Shown: positions 9,220 to 23,600 of the stretch, piece by piece
Layout of the letters: the number at the start of each line of letters is the position of its first letter
Position numbering within the stretch: position 1 is the stretch's first letter
NCBI GenBank assembly: GCA_963995525.1
Contig: OZ023206.1
Coordinates: 45,109,165-45,173,164, forward strand
Direction: 5' to 3'
Source of the DNA: Escarpia spicata
Taxonomy: Eukaryota > Annelida > Polychaeta > Sabellida > Siboglinidae
Length of the DNA stretch: 64,000 nucleotides
Made by a program: the position numbers and the translations under genes
Notes under the pieces: model-generated
Told to the model about the DNA's origin: nothing
The model's input: the letters and a program-made list of their open reading frames with translations, nothing else
Databases searched by the model: none

Positions 9220-12200
9220 TCTGCTCCTAAAAGTACAGGAACTAAACCTCATCACCATACAAGGGAGGAAAGAACAAGACCACCAACCTGTCTGCTCGTA
9301 AAGGTACAGGAACTAAACCTCATCACCATACAAGGGAGGGAAGAACAAGACCACCAACCTGTCTACTCGTAAAAGTACAGGAACTAAACCTCATCACCAT
9401 AAAAGGGAGGAAAGAACAAGACCACCAACCTGTCTGCTCGTAAAAGTACAGGAACTAAACCTCATCACCATACAAGGCAGGGAAGAACAAGACCACCAAC
9501 CTGTCTGCTCGTAAAAGTACAGGAACTAAACTTCATCACCATACAAGGGAGGGAAGAACAAGACCACCAACCTGTCTGCTCGTATAAGAACAGGAACTAA
9601 ACCTCATCACCATACAAGGCAGGGAAGAACAAGACTACCAAAGTGTCTGCTCGTAAAAGTACAGGAACTAAACCTCATCACCATACAAGTGAGGGAAGAA
9701 CAAGACCACCAACCTGTCTGCTCCTAAAAGTACAGGAACTAAACCTCATCACCATAAAAGGGAGGAAAGAACAAGACCACCAACCTGTCTGCTCGTAAAA
9801 GTACAGGAACTAAACCTCATCACCATACAAGGCAGGGAAGAACAAGACCACCAACCTGTCTGCTCGTAAAAGTACAGGAACTAAACCTCATCACCATACA
9901 AGGGAGGGAAGAACAAGACCACCAACCTGTCTGCTCGTATAAGAACAGGAACTAAACCTCATCACCATACAAGGGAGGAAAGAACAAGACCACCAACCTG
10001 TCTGCTCGTAAAAGTACAGGAATTAAACCTCATCACCATACAAGGCAGGGAAGAACAAGACCACCAACCTGTCTGCTCGTAAAAGTACAGGAACTAAATC
10101 TCATCACCACACAAGGGAGGGAAGAACAAGACCATCAATCTGACTGCTCGTAAAAGTACAGGAACTAAACCTCATCATCATACAAGGGAGGGAAGAACAA
10201 GACCACCAACCTGTCTGCTCGTAAAAGTACAGGAACTAAACCTCATCATCATACAAGGGAGGGAAGAGCAAGACCACCAACCTGTCTGCTCGTAAAAGTA
10301 CAGGAACTAAACCTCGTCACCATACAAGGGAGGGAAGAACAAGACCACCAACCTGTCTGCTCGTAAAAGTACAGGAACTAAACCTCGTCACCATACAATT
10401 GAGAGAAGAACAAGACCACCAACCTGTCTGTTCCTAAAAATACAGGAACTAAACCTCATCACCATACAAGGCAGGGAAGAACAAGACTACCAAAGTGTCT
10501 GCTCGTAAAAGTACAGGAACTAAACCTCATCACCATACAAGTGAGGGAAGAACAAGACCACCAACCTGTCTGCTCCTAAAAGTACAGGAACTAAACCTCA
10601 TCACCATAAAAGGGAGGAAAGAACAAGACCACCAACCTGTCTGCTCGTAAAAGTACAGGAACTAAACCTCATCACCATACAAGGCAGGGAAGAACAAGAC
10701 CACCAACCTGTCTGCTCGTAAAAGTACAGGAACTAAACCTCATCACCATACAAGGGAGGGAAGAACAAGACCACCAACCTGTCTGCTCGTATAAGAACAG
10801 GAACTAAACCTCATCACCATACAAGGGAGGAAAGAACAAGACCACCAACCTGTCTGCTCGTAAAAGTACTGGAACTAAACCTCATCACCATACAAGGGAG
10901 GGAAGAACAAGACCACCAACCTGTCTGCTCGTAAATGTACAGGAACTAAACCTCATCACCATAAAAGGGAGGAAAGAACAAGACCACCAACCTGTCTGCT
11001 CGTAAAGGTACAGGAACTAAACCTCATCACCATACAAGGGAGGGAAGAACAAGACCACCAACCTGTCTACTCGTAAAAGTACAGGAACTAAACCTCATCA
11101 CCATAAAAGGGAGGAAAGAACAAGACCACCAACCTGTCTGCTCGTAAAAGTACAGGAACTAAACCTCATCACCATACAAGGGAGGGAAGAACAAGACCAC
11201 CAACCTGTCTGCTCTTAAAAGTACAGGAACTTAACCTCATCACCATACAAGGGAGGGAAGAACAAGACCACCAACCTGTCTGCTCCTAAAAGTACAGGAA
11301 CTAAACCTCATCACCATACAAGGCAGGGAAGGACAAGACCACCAACCTGTCTGCTCGTAAAAGTACAGGAACTAAACCTCATCACCATACAAGTGAGGGA
11401 AGAACAAGACCACCAACCTATCTGCTCCTAAAAGTACAGGAACTAAACCTCATCACCATACAAGGGAGGAAAGAACAAGACCACCAACCTGTCTGCTCGT
11501 AAAAGTACAGGAACTAAACCTCATCACCATACAAGTGAGGGAAGAACAAGAACACCAACCTGTCTGCTCGTAAAAGTACAGGAACTAAACCTCATCACCA
11601 TACAAGGCAGGGAAGGACAAGACCACCAACCTGTCTGCTCGTAAAAGTACAGGAACTAAACCTCATCACCATACAAGTGAGGGAAGAACAAGACCACCAA
11701 ACTGTCTGCTCCTAAAAGTACAGGAACTAAACCTCATCACCATACAAGAGAGGAAAGAACAAGACCACCAACCTGTCTACTCGTAAAAGTACAGGAACTA
11801 AACCTCATCACCATACAAGGCAGGGAAGAACAAGACCACCAACCTGTCTGCTCCTAAAAGTACAGGAACTAAACCTCATCACCATACAAGGGAGGAAAGA
11901 ACAAGACCACCAACCTGTCTGCTCGTAAAAGTACAGGAACTAAACCTCATCACCATACAAGGGAGGGAAGAACAAGACCACCAACCTGTCTACTCGTAAA
12001 AGTACAGGAACTAAACCTCATCACCATAAAAGGGAGGAAAGAACAAGACCACCAACCTGTCTGCTCGTAAAAGTACAGGAATTAAACCTCATCACCATAC
12101 AAGGCAGGGAAGAACAAGACCACCAACCTGTCTGCTCGTAAAAGTACAGGAACTAAATCTCATCACCACACAAGGGAGGGAAGAACAAGACCATCAATCT

Positions 12201-14568
12201 GACTGCTCGTAAAAGTACAGGAACTAAACCTCATCATCATACAAGGGAGGGAAGAACAAGACCACCAACCTGTCTGCTCGTAAAAGTACAGGAACTAAAC
12301 CTCATCATCATACAAGGGAGGGAAGAGCAAGACCACCAACCTGTCTGCTCGTAAAAGTACAGGAACTAAACCTCGTCACCATACAAGGGAGGGAAGAACA
12401 AGACCACCAACCTGTCTGCTCGTAAAAGTACAGGAACTAAACCTCGTCACCATACAATTGAGAGAAGAACAAGACCACCAACCTGTCTGTTCCTAAAAAT
12501 ACAGGAACTAAACCTCATCACCATACAAGGCAGGGAAGAACAAGACTACCAAAGTGTCTGCTCGTAAAAGTACAGGAACTAAACCTCATCACCATACAAG
12601 TGAGGGAAGAACAAGACCACCAACCTGTCTGCTCCTAAAAGTACAGGAACTAAACCTCATCACCATACAAGGGAGGAAAGAACAAGACCACCAACCTGTC
12701 TGCTCGTAAAGGTACAGGAACTAAACCTCATCACCATACAAGGGAGGGAAGAACAAGACCACCAACCTGTCTACTCGTAAAAGTACAGGAACTAAACCTC
12801 ATCACCATAAAAGGGAGGAAAGAACAAGACCACCAACCTGTCTGCTCGTAAAAGTACAGGAACTAAACCTCATCACCATACAAGGCAGGGAAGAACAAGA
12901 CCACCAACCTGTCTGCTCGTAAAAGTACAGGAACTAAACCTCATCACCATACAAGGGAGGGAAGAACAAGACCACCAACCTGTCTGCTCGTATAAGAACA
13001 GGAACTAAACCTCATCACCATACAAGGCAGGGAAGAACAAGACTACCAAAGTGTCTGCTCGTAAAAGTACAGGAACTAAACCTCATCACCATACAAGTGA
13101 GGGAAGAACAAGACCACCAACCTGTCTGCTCCTAAAAGTACAGGAACTAAACCTCATCACCATAAAAGGGAGGAAAGAACAAGACCACCAACCTGTCTGC
13201 TCGTAAAAGTACAGGAACTAAACCTCATCACCATACAAGGCAGGGAAGAACAAGACCACCAACCTGTCTGCTCGTAAAAGTACAGGAACTAAACCTCATC
13301 ACCATACAAGGGAGGGAAGAACAAGACCACCAACCTGTCTGCTCGTATAAGAACAGGAACTAAACCTCATCACCATACAAGGGAGGAAAGAACAAGACCA
13401 CCAACCTGTCTGCTCGTAAAAGTACAGGAATTAAACCTCATCACCATACAAGGCAGGGAAGAACAAGACCACCAACCTGTCTGCTCGTAAAAGTACAGGA
13501 ACTAAATCTCATCACCACACAAGGGAGGGAAGAACAAGACCATCAATCTGACTGCTCGTAAAAGTACAGGAACTAAACCTCATCATCATACAAGGGAGGG
13601 AAGAACAAGACCACCAACCTGTCTGCTCGTAAAAGTACAGGAACTAAACCTCATCATCATACAAGGGAGGGAAGAGCAAGACCACCAACCTGTCTGCTCG
13701 TAAAAGTACAGGAACTAAACCTCGTCACCATACAAGGGAGGGAAGAACAAGACCACCAACCTGTCTGCTCGTAAAAGTACAGGAACTAAACCTCGTCACC
13801 ATACAATTGAGAGAAGAACAAGACCACCAACCTGTCTGTTCCTAAAAATACAGGAACTAAACCTCATCACCATACAAGGCAGGGAAGAACAAGACTACCA
13901 AAGTGTCTGCTCTTAAAAGTACAGGAACTAAACCTCATCACCATACAAGTGAGGGAAGAACAAGACCACCAACCTGTCTGCTCCTAAAAGTACAGGAACT
14001 AAACCTCATCACCATAAAAGGGAGGAAAGAACAAGACCACCAACCTGTCTGCTCGTAAAAGTACAGGAACTAAACCTCATCACCATACAAGGCAGGGAAG
14101 AACAAGACCACCAACCTGTCTGCTCGTAAAAGTACAGGAACTAAACCTCATCACCATACAAGGGAGGGAAGAACAAGACCACCAACCTGTCTGCTCGTAT
14201 AAGAACAGGAACTAAACCTCATCACCATACAAGGGAGGAAAGAACAAGACCACCAACCTGTCTGCTCGTAAAAGTACTGGAACTAAACCTCATCACCATA
14301 CAAGGGAGGGAAGAACAAGACCACCAACCTGTCTGCTCGTAAATGTACAGGAACTAAACCTCATCACCATAAAAGGGAGGAAAGAACAAGACCACCAACC
14401 TGTCTGCTCGTAAAGGTACAGGAACTAAACCTCATCACCATACAAGGGAGGAAAGAACAAGACCACCAACCTGTCTACTCGTAAAAGTACAGGAACTAAA
14501 CCTCATCACCATAAAAGGGAGGAAAGAACAAGACCACCAACCTGTCTGCTCGTAAAAGTACAGGAACT
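7750..14568. repeat. 48-monomer tandem segmental duplication (3408 bp), itself containing a 19-monomer repeat
   Basis: Copies are roughly 7750-11160 and 11161-14568. Supporting marker pairs at exactly 3408 bp: GCTCTTAAAAG near 7802/11210, CATACAATTGAG at 9041/12449 and 10390/13798, AAAGTACTGG near 10867/14275, and GTAAATGTAC near 10930/14338. Inside each copy the CATACAATTGAG monomer recurs at 1349 bp (19 monomers: 9041 to 10390, 12449 to 13798). Homology at this shift stops near 14570. This duplication overlaps the preceding 2130-bp one, so the amplifications are nested. Confidence 0.9.
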
Positions 14569-14915
14569 AAACCTCATCACCATACAAGGCAGGGAAGAAC
14601 AAGACCACCAACCTGTCTGCTCGTAAAAGTACAGGAACTAAACCTCATCACCATACAAGGGAGGGAAGAACAAGACCACCAACCTGTCTGCTCGTATAAG
14701 AACAGGAACTAAACCTCATCACCATACAAGGGAGGAAAGAACAAGACCACCAACCTGTCTGCTCGTAAAAGTACTGGAACTAAACCTCATCACCATACAA
14801 GGGAGGGAAGAACAAGACCACCAACCTGTCTGCTCGTAAATGTACAGGAACTAAACCTCATCACCATACAAGGGAGGAAAGAACAAGACCACCAACCTGT
14901 CTGCTCGTAAAAGTA

Positions 14916-17471
14916 CAGGAACTAAACCTCATCACCATACAAGGCAGGGAAGAACAAGACCACCAACCTGTCTGCTCGTAAAAGTACAGGAACTAAACCT
15001 CTTCACCATACAAGGGAGGGAAGAACAAGACCACCAACCTGTCTGCTCGTAAAAGTACAGGAACTAAACCTCGTCACCATACAAGGGAGGGAAGAGCAAG
15101 ACCACCAACCTGTCTGCTCGTAAAAGTACAGGAACTAAACCTCGTCACCATACAAGGGAGGGAAGAACAAGACCATCAATCTGACTGCTCGTAAAAGTAC
15201 AGGAACTAAACCTCATCATCATACAAGGGAGGGAAGAGCAAGACAACCAACCTGTCTGTTCATAAAAGTACAGGAACTAAACCTCGTCACCATACAAGGG
15301 AGGGAAGAACAAGACCACCAACCTGTCTGCTCATAAAAGTACAGGAACTAAACCTCGTCACCATACAAGGGAGGGAAGAACAAGACCACCAACCTGTCTG
15401 CTCGTAAATGTACAGGAACTAAACCTCATCACCATAAAAGGGAGGAAAGAACAAGACCACCAACCTGTCTGCTCGTAAAGGTACAGGAACTAAACCTCAT
15501 CACCATACAAGGGAGGGAAGAACAAGACCACCAACCTGTCTACTCGTAAAAGTACAGGAACTAAACCTCATCACCATAAAAGGGAGGAAAGAACAAGACC
15601 ACCAACCTGTCTGCTCGTAAAAGTACAGGAACTAAACCTCATCACCATACAAGGCAGGGAAGAACAAGACCACCAACCTGTCTGCTCGTAAAAGTACAGG
15701 AACTAAACCTCATCACCATACAAGGGAGGGAAGAACAAGACCACCAACCTGTCTGCTCGTATAAGAACAGGAACTATACCTCATCACCATACAAGGGAGG
15801 AAAGAACAAGACCACCAACCTGTCTGCTCGTAAAAGTACTGGAACTAAACCTCATCACCATACAAGGGAGGGAAGAACAAGACCACCAACCTGTCTGCTC
15901 GTAAATGTACAGGAACTAAACCTCATCACCATACAAGGGAGGAAAGAACAAGACCACCAACCTGTCTGCTCGTAAAAGTACAGGAACTAAACCTCATCAC
16001 CATACAAGGCAGGGAAGAACAAGACCACCAACCTGTCTGCTCGTAAAAGTACAGGAACTAAACCTCTTCACCATACAATGGAGGGAAGAACAAGACCACC
16101 AACCTGTCTGCTCGTAAAAGTACAGGAACTAAACCTCGTCACCATACAAGGGAGGGAAGAGCAAGACCACCAACCTGTCTGCTCGTAAAAGTACAGGAAC
16201 TAAACCTCATCACCATACAAGGCAGGGAAGAACAAGACCACCAACCTGTCTGCTCGTAAAAGTACAGGAACTAAACCTCTTCACCATACAAGGGAGGGAA
16301 GAACAAGACCACCAACCTGTCTGCTCGTAAAAGTACAGGAACTAAACCTCGTCACCATACAAGGGAGGGAAGAGCAAGACCACCAACCTGTCTGCTCGTA
16401 AAAGTACAGGAACTAAACCTCGTCACCATACAAGGGAGGGAAGAACAAGACCATCAATCTGACTGCTCGTAAAAGTACAGGAACTAAACCTCATCATCAT
16501 ACAAGGGAGGGAAGAGCAAGACAACCAACCTGTCTGTTCATAAAAGTACAGGAACTAAACCTCGTCACCATACAAGGGAGGGAAGAACAAGACCACCAAC
16601 CTGTCTGCTCATAAAAGTACAGGAACTAAACCTCGTCACCATACAAGGGAGGGAAGAACAAGACCACCAACCTGTCTGCTCGTAAATGTACAGGAACTAA
16701 ACCTCATCACCATAAAAGGGAGGAAAGAACAAGACCACCAACCTGTCTGCTCGTAAAGGTACAGGAACTAAACCTCATCACCATACAAGGGAGGGAAGAA
16801 CAAGACCACCAACCTGTCTACTCGTAAAAGTACAGGAACTAAACCTCATCACCATAAAAGGGAGGAAAGAACAAGACCACCAACCTGTCTGCTCGTAAAA
16901 GTACAGGAACTAAACCTCATCACCATACAAGGCAGGGAAGAACAAGACCACCAACCTGTCTGCTCGTAAAAGTACAGGAACTAAACCTCATCACCATACA
17001 AGGGAGGGAAGAACAAGACCACCAACCTGTCTGCTCGTATAAGAACAGGAACTATACCTCATCACCATACAAGGGAGGAAAGAACAAGACCACCAACCTG
17101 TCTGCTCGTAAAAGTACTGGAACTAAACCTCATCACCATACAAGGGAGGGAAGAACAAGACCACCAACCTGTCTGCTCGTAAATGTACAGGAACTAAACC
17201 TCATCACCATACAAGGGAGGAAAGAACAAGACCACCAACCTGTCTGCTCGTAAAAGTACAGGAACTAAACCTCATCACCATACAAGGCAGGGAAGAACAA
17301 GACCACCAACCTGTCTGCTCGTAAAAGTACAGGAACTAAACCTCTTCACCATACAAGGGAGGGAAGAACAAGACCACCAACCTGTCTGCTCGTAAAAGTA
17401 CAGGAACTAAACCTCGTCACCATACAAGGGAGGGAAGAGCAAGACCACCAACCTGTCTGCTCGTAAAAGTA
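14916..17471. repeat. 18-monomer tandem duplication (1278 bp)
   Basis: Copies are about 14916-16193 and 16194-17471. Marker pairs at 1278 bp: CCTCTTCACC units at 15001/16279 and 16066/17344, GAACTATACC at 15771/17049, and AGACAACCAACC at 15241/16519. The copies are near-identical; one visible difference is CAATGGAGG at 16076 versus CAAGGGAGG. Confidence 0.88.
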
Positions 17472-17659
17472 CAGGAACTAAACCTCGTCACCATACAAGG
17501 GAGGGAAGAACAAGACCATCAATCTGACTGCTCGTAAAAGTACAGGAACTAAACCTCATCATCATACAAGGGAGGGAAGAACAAGACCACCAACCGTCTG
17601 CTCGTAAAAGTACAGGAACTAAACCTCATCATCATACAAGGGAGGGAAGAGCAAGACAA

Positions 17660-20600
17660 CCAACCTGTCTGTTCATAAAAGTACAGGAACTAAACCTCGT
17701 CACCATACAAGGGAGGGAAGAACAAGACCACCAACCTGTCTGCTCATAAAAGTACAGGAACTAAACCTCGTCACCATACAAGGGAGGGAAGAACAAGACC
17801 ACCAACCTGTCTGCTCGTAAAAGTACAGGAACTAAACCTCGTCACCATACAAGGGAGGGAAGAGCAAGACCACCAACCTGTCTGCTCGTAAAAGTACAGG
17901 AACTAAACCTCTTCACCATACAAGGGAGGGAGGAACAAGACCACCAACCTGACTGCTCGTAAAAGTACAGGAACTAAACCTCATCATCATACAAGGGAGG
18001 GAAGAGCAAGACCACCAACCTGTCTACTCGTAAAAGTACAGGAACTAAACCTCATCACCATACAAGGGAGGGAAGAACAAGACCACCAACCTGTCTGCTC
18101 GTAAAAGTACAGGAACTAAACCTCATCACCATACAAGTGAGGGAAGAACAAGACCACCAACCTGTCTGCTCGTATAAGTACAGGAACTAAACCTCATCAC
18201 CATACAAGGGAGGAAAGAACAAGACCACCAACCTGTCTGCTCGTAAAAGTACTGGAACTAAACCTCATCACCATACAAGGGAGGGAAGAACAAGACCACC
18301 AACCTGTCTGCTCGTAAATGTACAGGAACTAAACCTCATCACCATACAAGGGAGGAAAGAACAAGACCACCAACCTGTCTGCTCGTAAAAGTACAGGAAC
18401 TAAACCTCATCACCATACAAGGCAGGGAAGAACAAGACCACCAACCTGTCTGCTCGTAAAAGTACAGGAACTAAACCTCGTCACCATACAAGGGAGGGAA
18501 GAACAAGACCACCAACCTGTCTGCTCGTAAAAGTACAGGAACTAAACCTCGTCACCATACAAGGGAGGGAAGAACAAGACCACCAACCTGTCTGCTCGTA
18601 AAAGTACAGGAACTAAACCTCATCATCATACAAGGGAGGGAAGAGCAAGACCACCAACCTGTCTGTTCATAAAAGTACAGGAACTAAACCTCGTCACCAT
18701 ACAAGGGAGGGAAGAACAAGACCACCAACCTGTCTGCTCATAAAAGTACAGGAACTAAACCTCGTCACCATACAAGGGAGGGAAGAACAAGACCACCAAC
18801 CTGTCTGCTCGTAAAAGTACAGGAACTAAACCTCGTCACCATACAAGGGAGGGAAGAGCAAGACCACCAAACTGTCTGCTCGTAAAAGTACAGGAACTAA
18901 ACCTCTTCACCATACAAGGGAGGGAGGAACAAGACCACCAACCTGACTGCTCGTAAAAGTACAGGAACTAAACCTCATCATCATACAAGGGAGGGAAGAA
19001 CAAGACCACCAACCTGTCTACTCGTAAAAGTACAGGAACTAAACCTCATCACCATACAAGGGAGGGAAGAACAAGACCACCAACCTGTCTGCTCGTAAAA
19101 GTACAGGAACTAAACCTCGTCACCATACAAGGGAGGGAAGAACAAGACCACCAACCTGTCTGCTCGTAAAAGTACAGGAACTAAACATCATCACCATACA
19201 TGGGAGGGAATAGCAAGACCACCAACCTGTCTGCTCGTAAATGTACAGGAACTAAACCTCATCACCATACAAGGGAGGAAAGAACAAGACCACCAACCTG
19301 TCTGCTCGTAAAAGTACAGGAACTAAACCTCATCACCATACAAGGCAGGGAAGAACAAGACCACCAACCTGTCTGCTCGTAAAAGTACAGGAACTAAACC
19401 TCTTCACCATACAAGGGAGGGAAGAACAAGACCACCAACCTGTCTGCTCGTAAAAGTACAGGAACTAAACCTCGTCACCATACAAGGGAGGGAAGAGCAA
19501 GACCACCAACCTGTCTGCTCGTAAAAGTACAGGAACTAAACCTCGTCACCATACAAGGGAGGGAAGAACAAGACCATCAATCTGACTGCTCGTAAAAGTA
19601 CAGGAACTAAACCTCATCATCATACAAGGGAGGGAAGAACAAGACCACCAACCGTCTGCTCGTAAAAGTACAGGAACTAAACCTCATCATCATACAAGGG
19701 AGGGAAGAGCAAGACCACCAACCTGTCTGTTCATAAAAGTACAGGAACTAAACCTCGTCACCATACAAGGGAGGGAAGAACAAGACCACCAACCTGTCTG
19801 CTCATAAAAGTACAGGAACTAAACCTCGTCACCATACAAGGGAGGGAAGAACAAGACCACCAACCTGTCTGCTCGTAAAAGTACAGGAACTAAACCTCGT
19901 CACCATACAAGGGAGGGAAGAGCAAGACCACCAACCTGTCTTCTCGAAAAAGTACAGGAACTAAACCTCTTCACCATACAAGGGAGGGAGGAACAAGACC
20001 ACCAACCTGACTGCTCGTAAAAGTACAGGAACTAAACCTCATCATCATACAAGGGAGGGAAGAGCAAGACCACCAACCTGTCTACTCGTAAAAGTACAGG
20101 AACTAAACCTCATCACCATACAAGGGAGGGAAGAACAAGACCACCAACCTGTCTGCTCGTAAAAGTACAGGAACTAAACCTCATCACCATACAAGTGAGG
20201 GAAGAACAAGACCACCAACCTGTCTGCTCGTAAAAGTACAGGAACTAAATCTCATCACCATACAATGGAGGAAAGAACAAGACCACCAACCTGTCTGCTC
20301 GTAAAAGTACAGGAACTAAACCTCGTCACCATACAAGGGAGGGAAGAACAAGACCACCAACCTGTCTGCTCATAAAAGTACAGGAACTAAACCTCATCAC
20401 CATACAAGGGAGGGAAGAACAAGACCACCAACCTGTCTGCTCGTAAAAGTTCAGGAACTAAACCTCATCACCATACAAGGGAGGGAAGAACAAGACCACC
20501 AACCTGTCTGCTCTTAAAAGTACAGGAACTAAACCTCATCACCATACAAGGGAGGGAAGAACAAGACCACCAACCTGTCTGCTCGTAAAAGTACAGGAAC

Positions 20601-23600
20601 TAAACCTCATCACCATACAAGGCAGGGAAGGACAAGACCACCAACCTGTCTGCTCGTAAAAGTACAGGAACTAAACCTCATCACCAAACAAGTGAGGGAA
20701 GAACAAGACCACCAAACTGTCTGCTCCTAGAAGTACAGGAACTAAACCTCATCACCATACAAGGGAGGAAAGAACAAGACCACCAACCTGTCTACTCGTA
20801 AAAGTACAGGAACTAAACCTCATCACCATACAAGGCAGGGAAGAACAAGACCACCAACCTGTCTGCTCGTAAAAGTACAGGAACTAAACCTCGTCACCAT
20901 AAAAGGGAGGGAAGAGGAAGACCACCAATATGTCTGCTCGTAAAAGTTCAGGAACTAAACCTCATCACCATACAAGGGAGGGAAGAACAAGACCGCCAAC
21001 CTGTCTGCTCGTAAAAGTACAGGAACTAAACCTCATCACCATACAAGGGAGGGAAGAACAAGACCACCAACCTGTCTGCTCGTAAAAGTACAGGAACTAA
21101 ACCTCATCACCATAAAAGGCAGGGAAGAACAAGACCACCAAAGTGTCTGCTCGTAAAAGTACAGGAACTAAACCTCATCACCATACAAGTGAGGGAAGAA
21201 CAAGACCACCAACCTGTCTGCTCCTAAAAGTACAGGAACTAAACCTCATCACCATACAAGGGAGGAAAGAACAAGACCACCAACCTGTCTGCTCGTAAAA
21301 GTACAGGAACTAAACCTCATCACCATACAAGGGAGGGAAGAACAAGACCACCAACCTGTCTACTCGTAAAAGTACAGGAACTAAACCTCGTCACCATACA
21401 AGGGAGGGAAGAACAAGACCACCAACCTGTCTGCTCGTAAAAGTACAGGAACTAAACCTCGTCACCATACAAGGGAGGGAAGAGCAAGACCACCAAACTG
21501 TCTGCTCGTAGAAGTACAGGAACTAAACCTCTTCACCATACAAGGGAGGGAGGAACAAGACCACCAACCTGACTGCTCGTAAAAGTACAGGAACTAAACC
21601 TCATCATCATACAAGGGAGGGAAGAACAAGACCACCAACCTGTCTACTCGTAAAAGTACAGGAACTAAACCTCATCACCATACAAGGGAGGGAAGAACAA
21701 GACCACCAACCTGTCTGCTCGTAAAAGTACAGGAACTAAACCTCGTCACCATACAAGGCAGGGAAGAACAAGACCACCAACCTGTCTGCTCGTAAAAGTA
21801 CAGGAACTAAACCTCTTCACCATACAAGGGAGGGAAGAACAAGACCACCAACCTGTCTGCTCGTAAAAGTACAGGAACTAAACCTCGTCACCATACAAGG
21901 GAGGGAAGAGCAAGACCACCAACCTGTCTGCTCGTAAAAGTACAGGAACTAAACCTCGTCACCATACAAGGGAGGGAAGAACAAGACCATCAATCTGACT
22001 GCTCGTAAAAGTACAGGAACTAAACCTCATCATCATACAAGGGAGGGAAGAACAAGACCACCAACCGTCTGCTCGTAAAAGTACAGGAACTAAACCTCAT
22101 CATCATACAAGGGAGGGAAGAGCAAGACCACCAACCTGTCTGTTCATAAAAGTACAGGAACTAAACCTCGTCACCATACAAGGGAGGGAAGAACAAGACC
22201 ACCAACCTGTCTACTCGTAAAAGTACAGGAACTAAACCTCGTCACCATACAAGGCAGGGAAGAACAAGACCACCAACCTGTCTGCTCGTAAAAGTACAGG
22301 AACTAAACCTCTTCACCATACAAGGGAGGGAAGAACAAGACCACCAACCTGTCTGCTCGTAAAAGTACAGGAACTAAACCTCGTCACCATACAAGGGAGG
22401 GAAGAGCAAGACCACCAACCTGTCTGCTCGTAAAAGTACAGGAACTAAACCTCGTCACCATACAAGGGAGGGAAGAACAAGACCATCAATCTGACTGCTC
22501 GTAAAAGTACAGGAACTAAACCTCATCATCATACAAGGGAGGGAAGAACAAGACCACCAACCGTCTGCTCGTAAAAGTACAGGAACTAAACCTCATCATC
22601 ATACAAGGGAGGGAAGAGCAAGACCACCAACCTGTCTGTTCATAAAAGTACAGGAACTAAACCTCGTCACCATACAAGGGAGGGAAGAACAAGACCACCA
22701 ACCTGTCTGCTCATAAAAGTACAGGAACTAAACCTCGTCACCATACAAGGGAGGGAAGAACAAGACCACCAACCTGTCTGCTCGTAAAAGTACAGGAACT
22801 TAACCTCGTCACCATACAAGGGAGGGAAGAGCAAGACCACCAACCTGTCTGCTCGTAAAAGTACAGGAACTAAACCTCTTCACCATACAAGGGAGGGAGG
22901 AACAAGACCACCAACCTGACTGCTCGTAAAAGTACAGGAACTAAACCTCATCATCATACAAGGGAGGGAAGAGCAAGACCACCAACCTGTCTACTCGTAA
23001 AAGTACAGGAACTAAACCTCATCACCATACAAGGGAGGGAAGAACAAGACCACCAACCTGTCTGCTCGTAAAAGTACAGGAACTAAACCTCATCACCATA
23101 CAAGTGAGGGAAGAACAAGACCACCAACCTGTCTGCTCGTAAAAGTACAGGAACTAAATCTCATCACCATACAATGGAGGAAAGAACAAGACCACCAACC
23201 TGTCTGTTCATAAAAGTACAGGAACTAAACCTCGTCACCATACAAGGGAGGGAAGAACAAGACCACCAACCTGTCTGCTCATAAAAGTACAGGAACTAAA
23301 CCTCGTCACCATACAAGGGAGGGAAGAACAAGACCACCAACCTGTCTGCTCGTAAAAGTACAGGAACTAAACCTCGTCACCATACAAGGGAGGGAAGAGC
23401 AAGACCACCAACCTGTCTGCTCGTAAAAGTACAGGAACTAAACCTCTTCACCATACAAGGGAGGGAGGAACAAGACCACCAACCTGACTGCTCGTAAAAG
23501 TACAGGAACTAAACCTCATCATCATACAAGGGAGGGAAGAGCAAGACCACCAACCTGTCTACTCGTAAAAGTACAGGAACTAAACCTCATCACCATACAA

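Noticed and set aside
19200..19382. Five identical 60-codon plus-strand frames in the satellite (19200, 25090, 26794, 29420, 32401), which could suggest a repeated peptide gene.
   Set aside because: They are ordinary monomers read through three phases (71 is not a multiple of 3). ATACATGGG creates a chance ATG, and each frame ends at the TAA of GTAAAAG or ATAAAAG. They were copied along with segmental duplications; spacings are satellite multiples, and later copies lose the frame.
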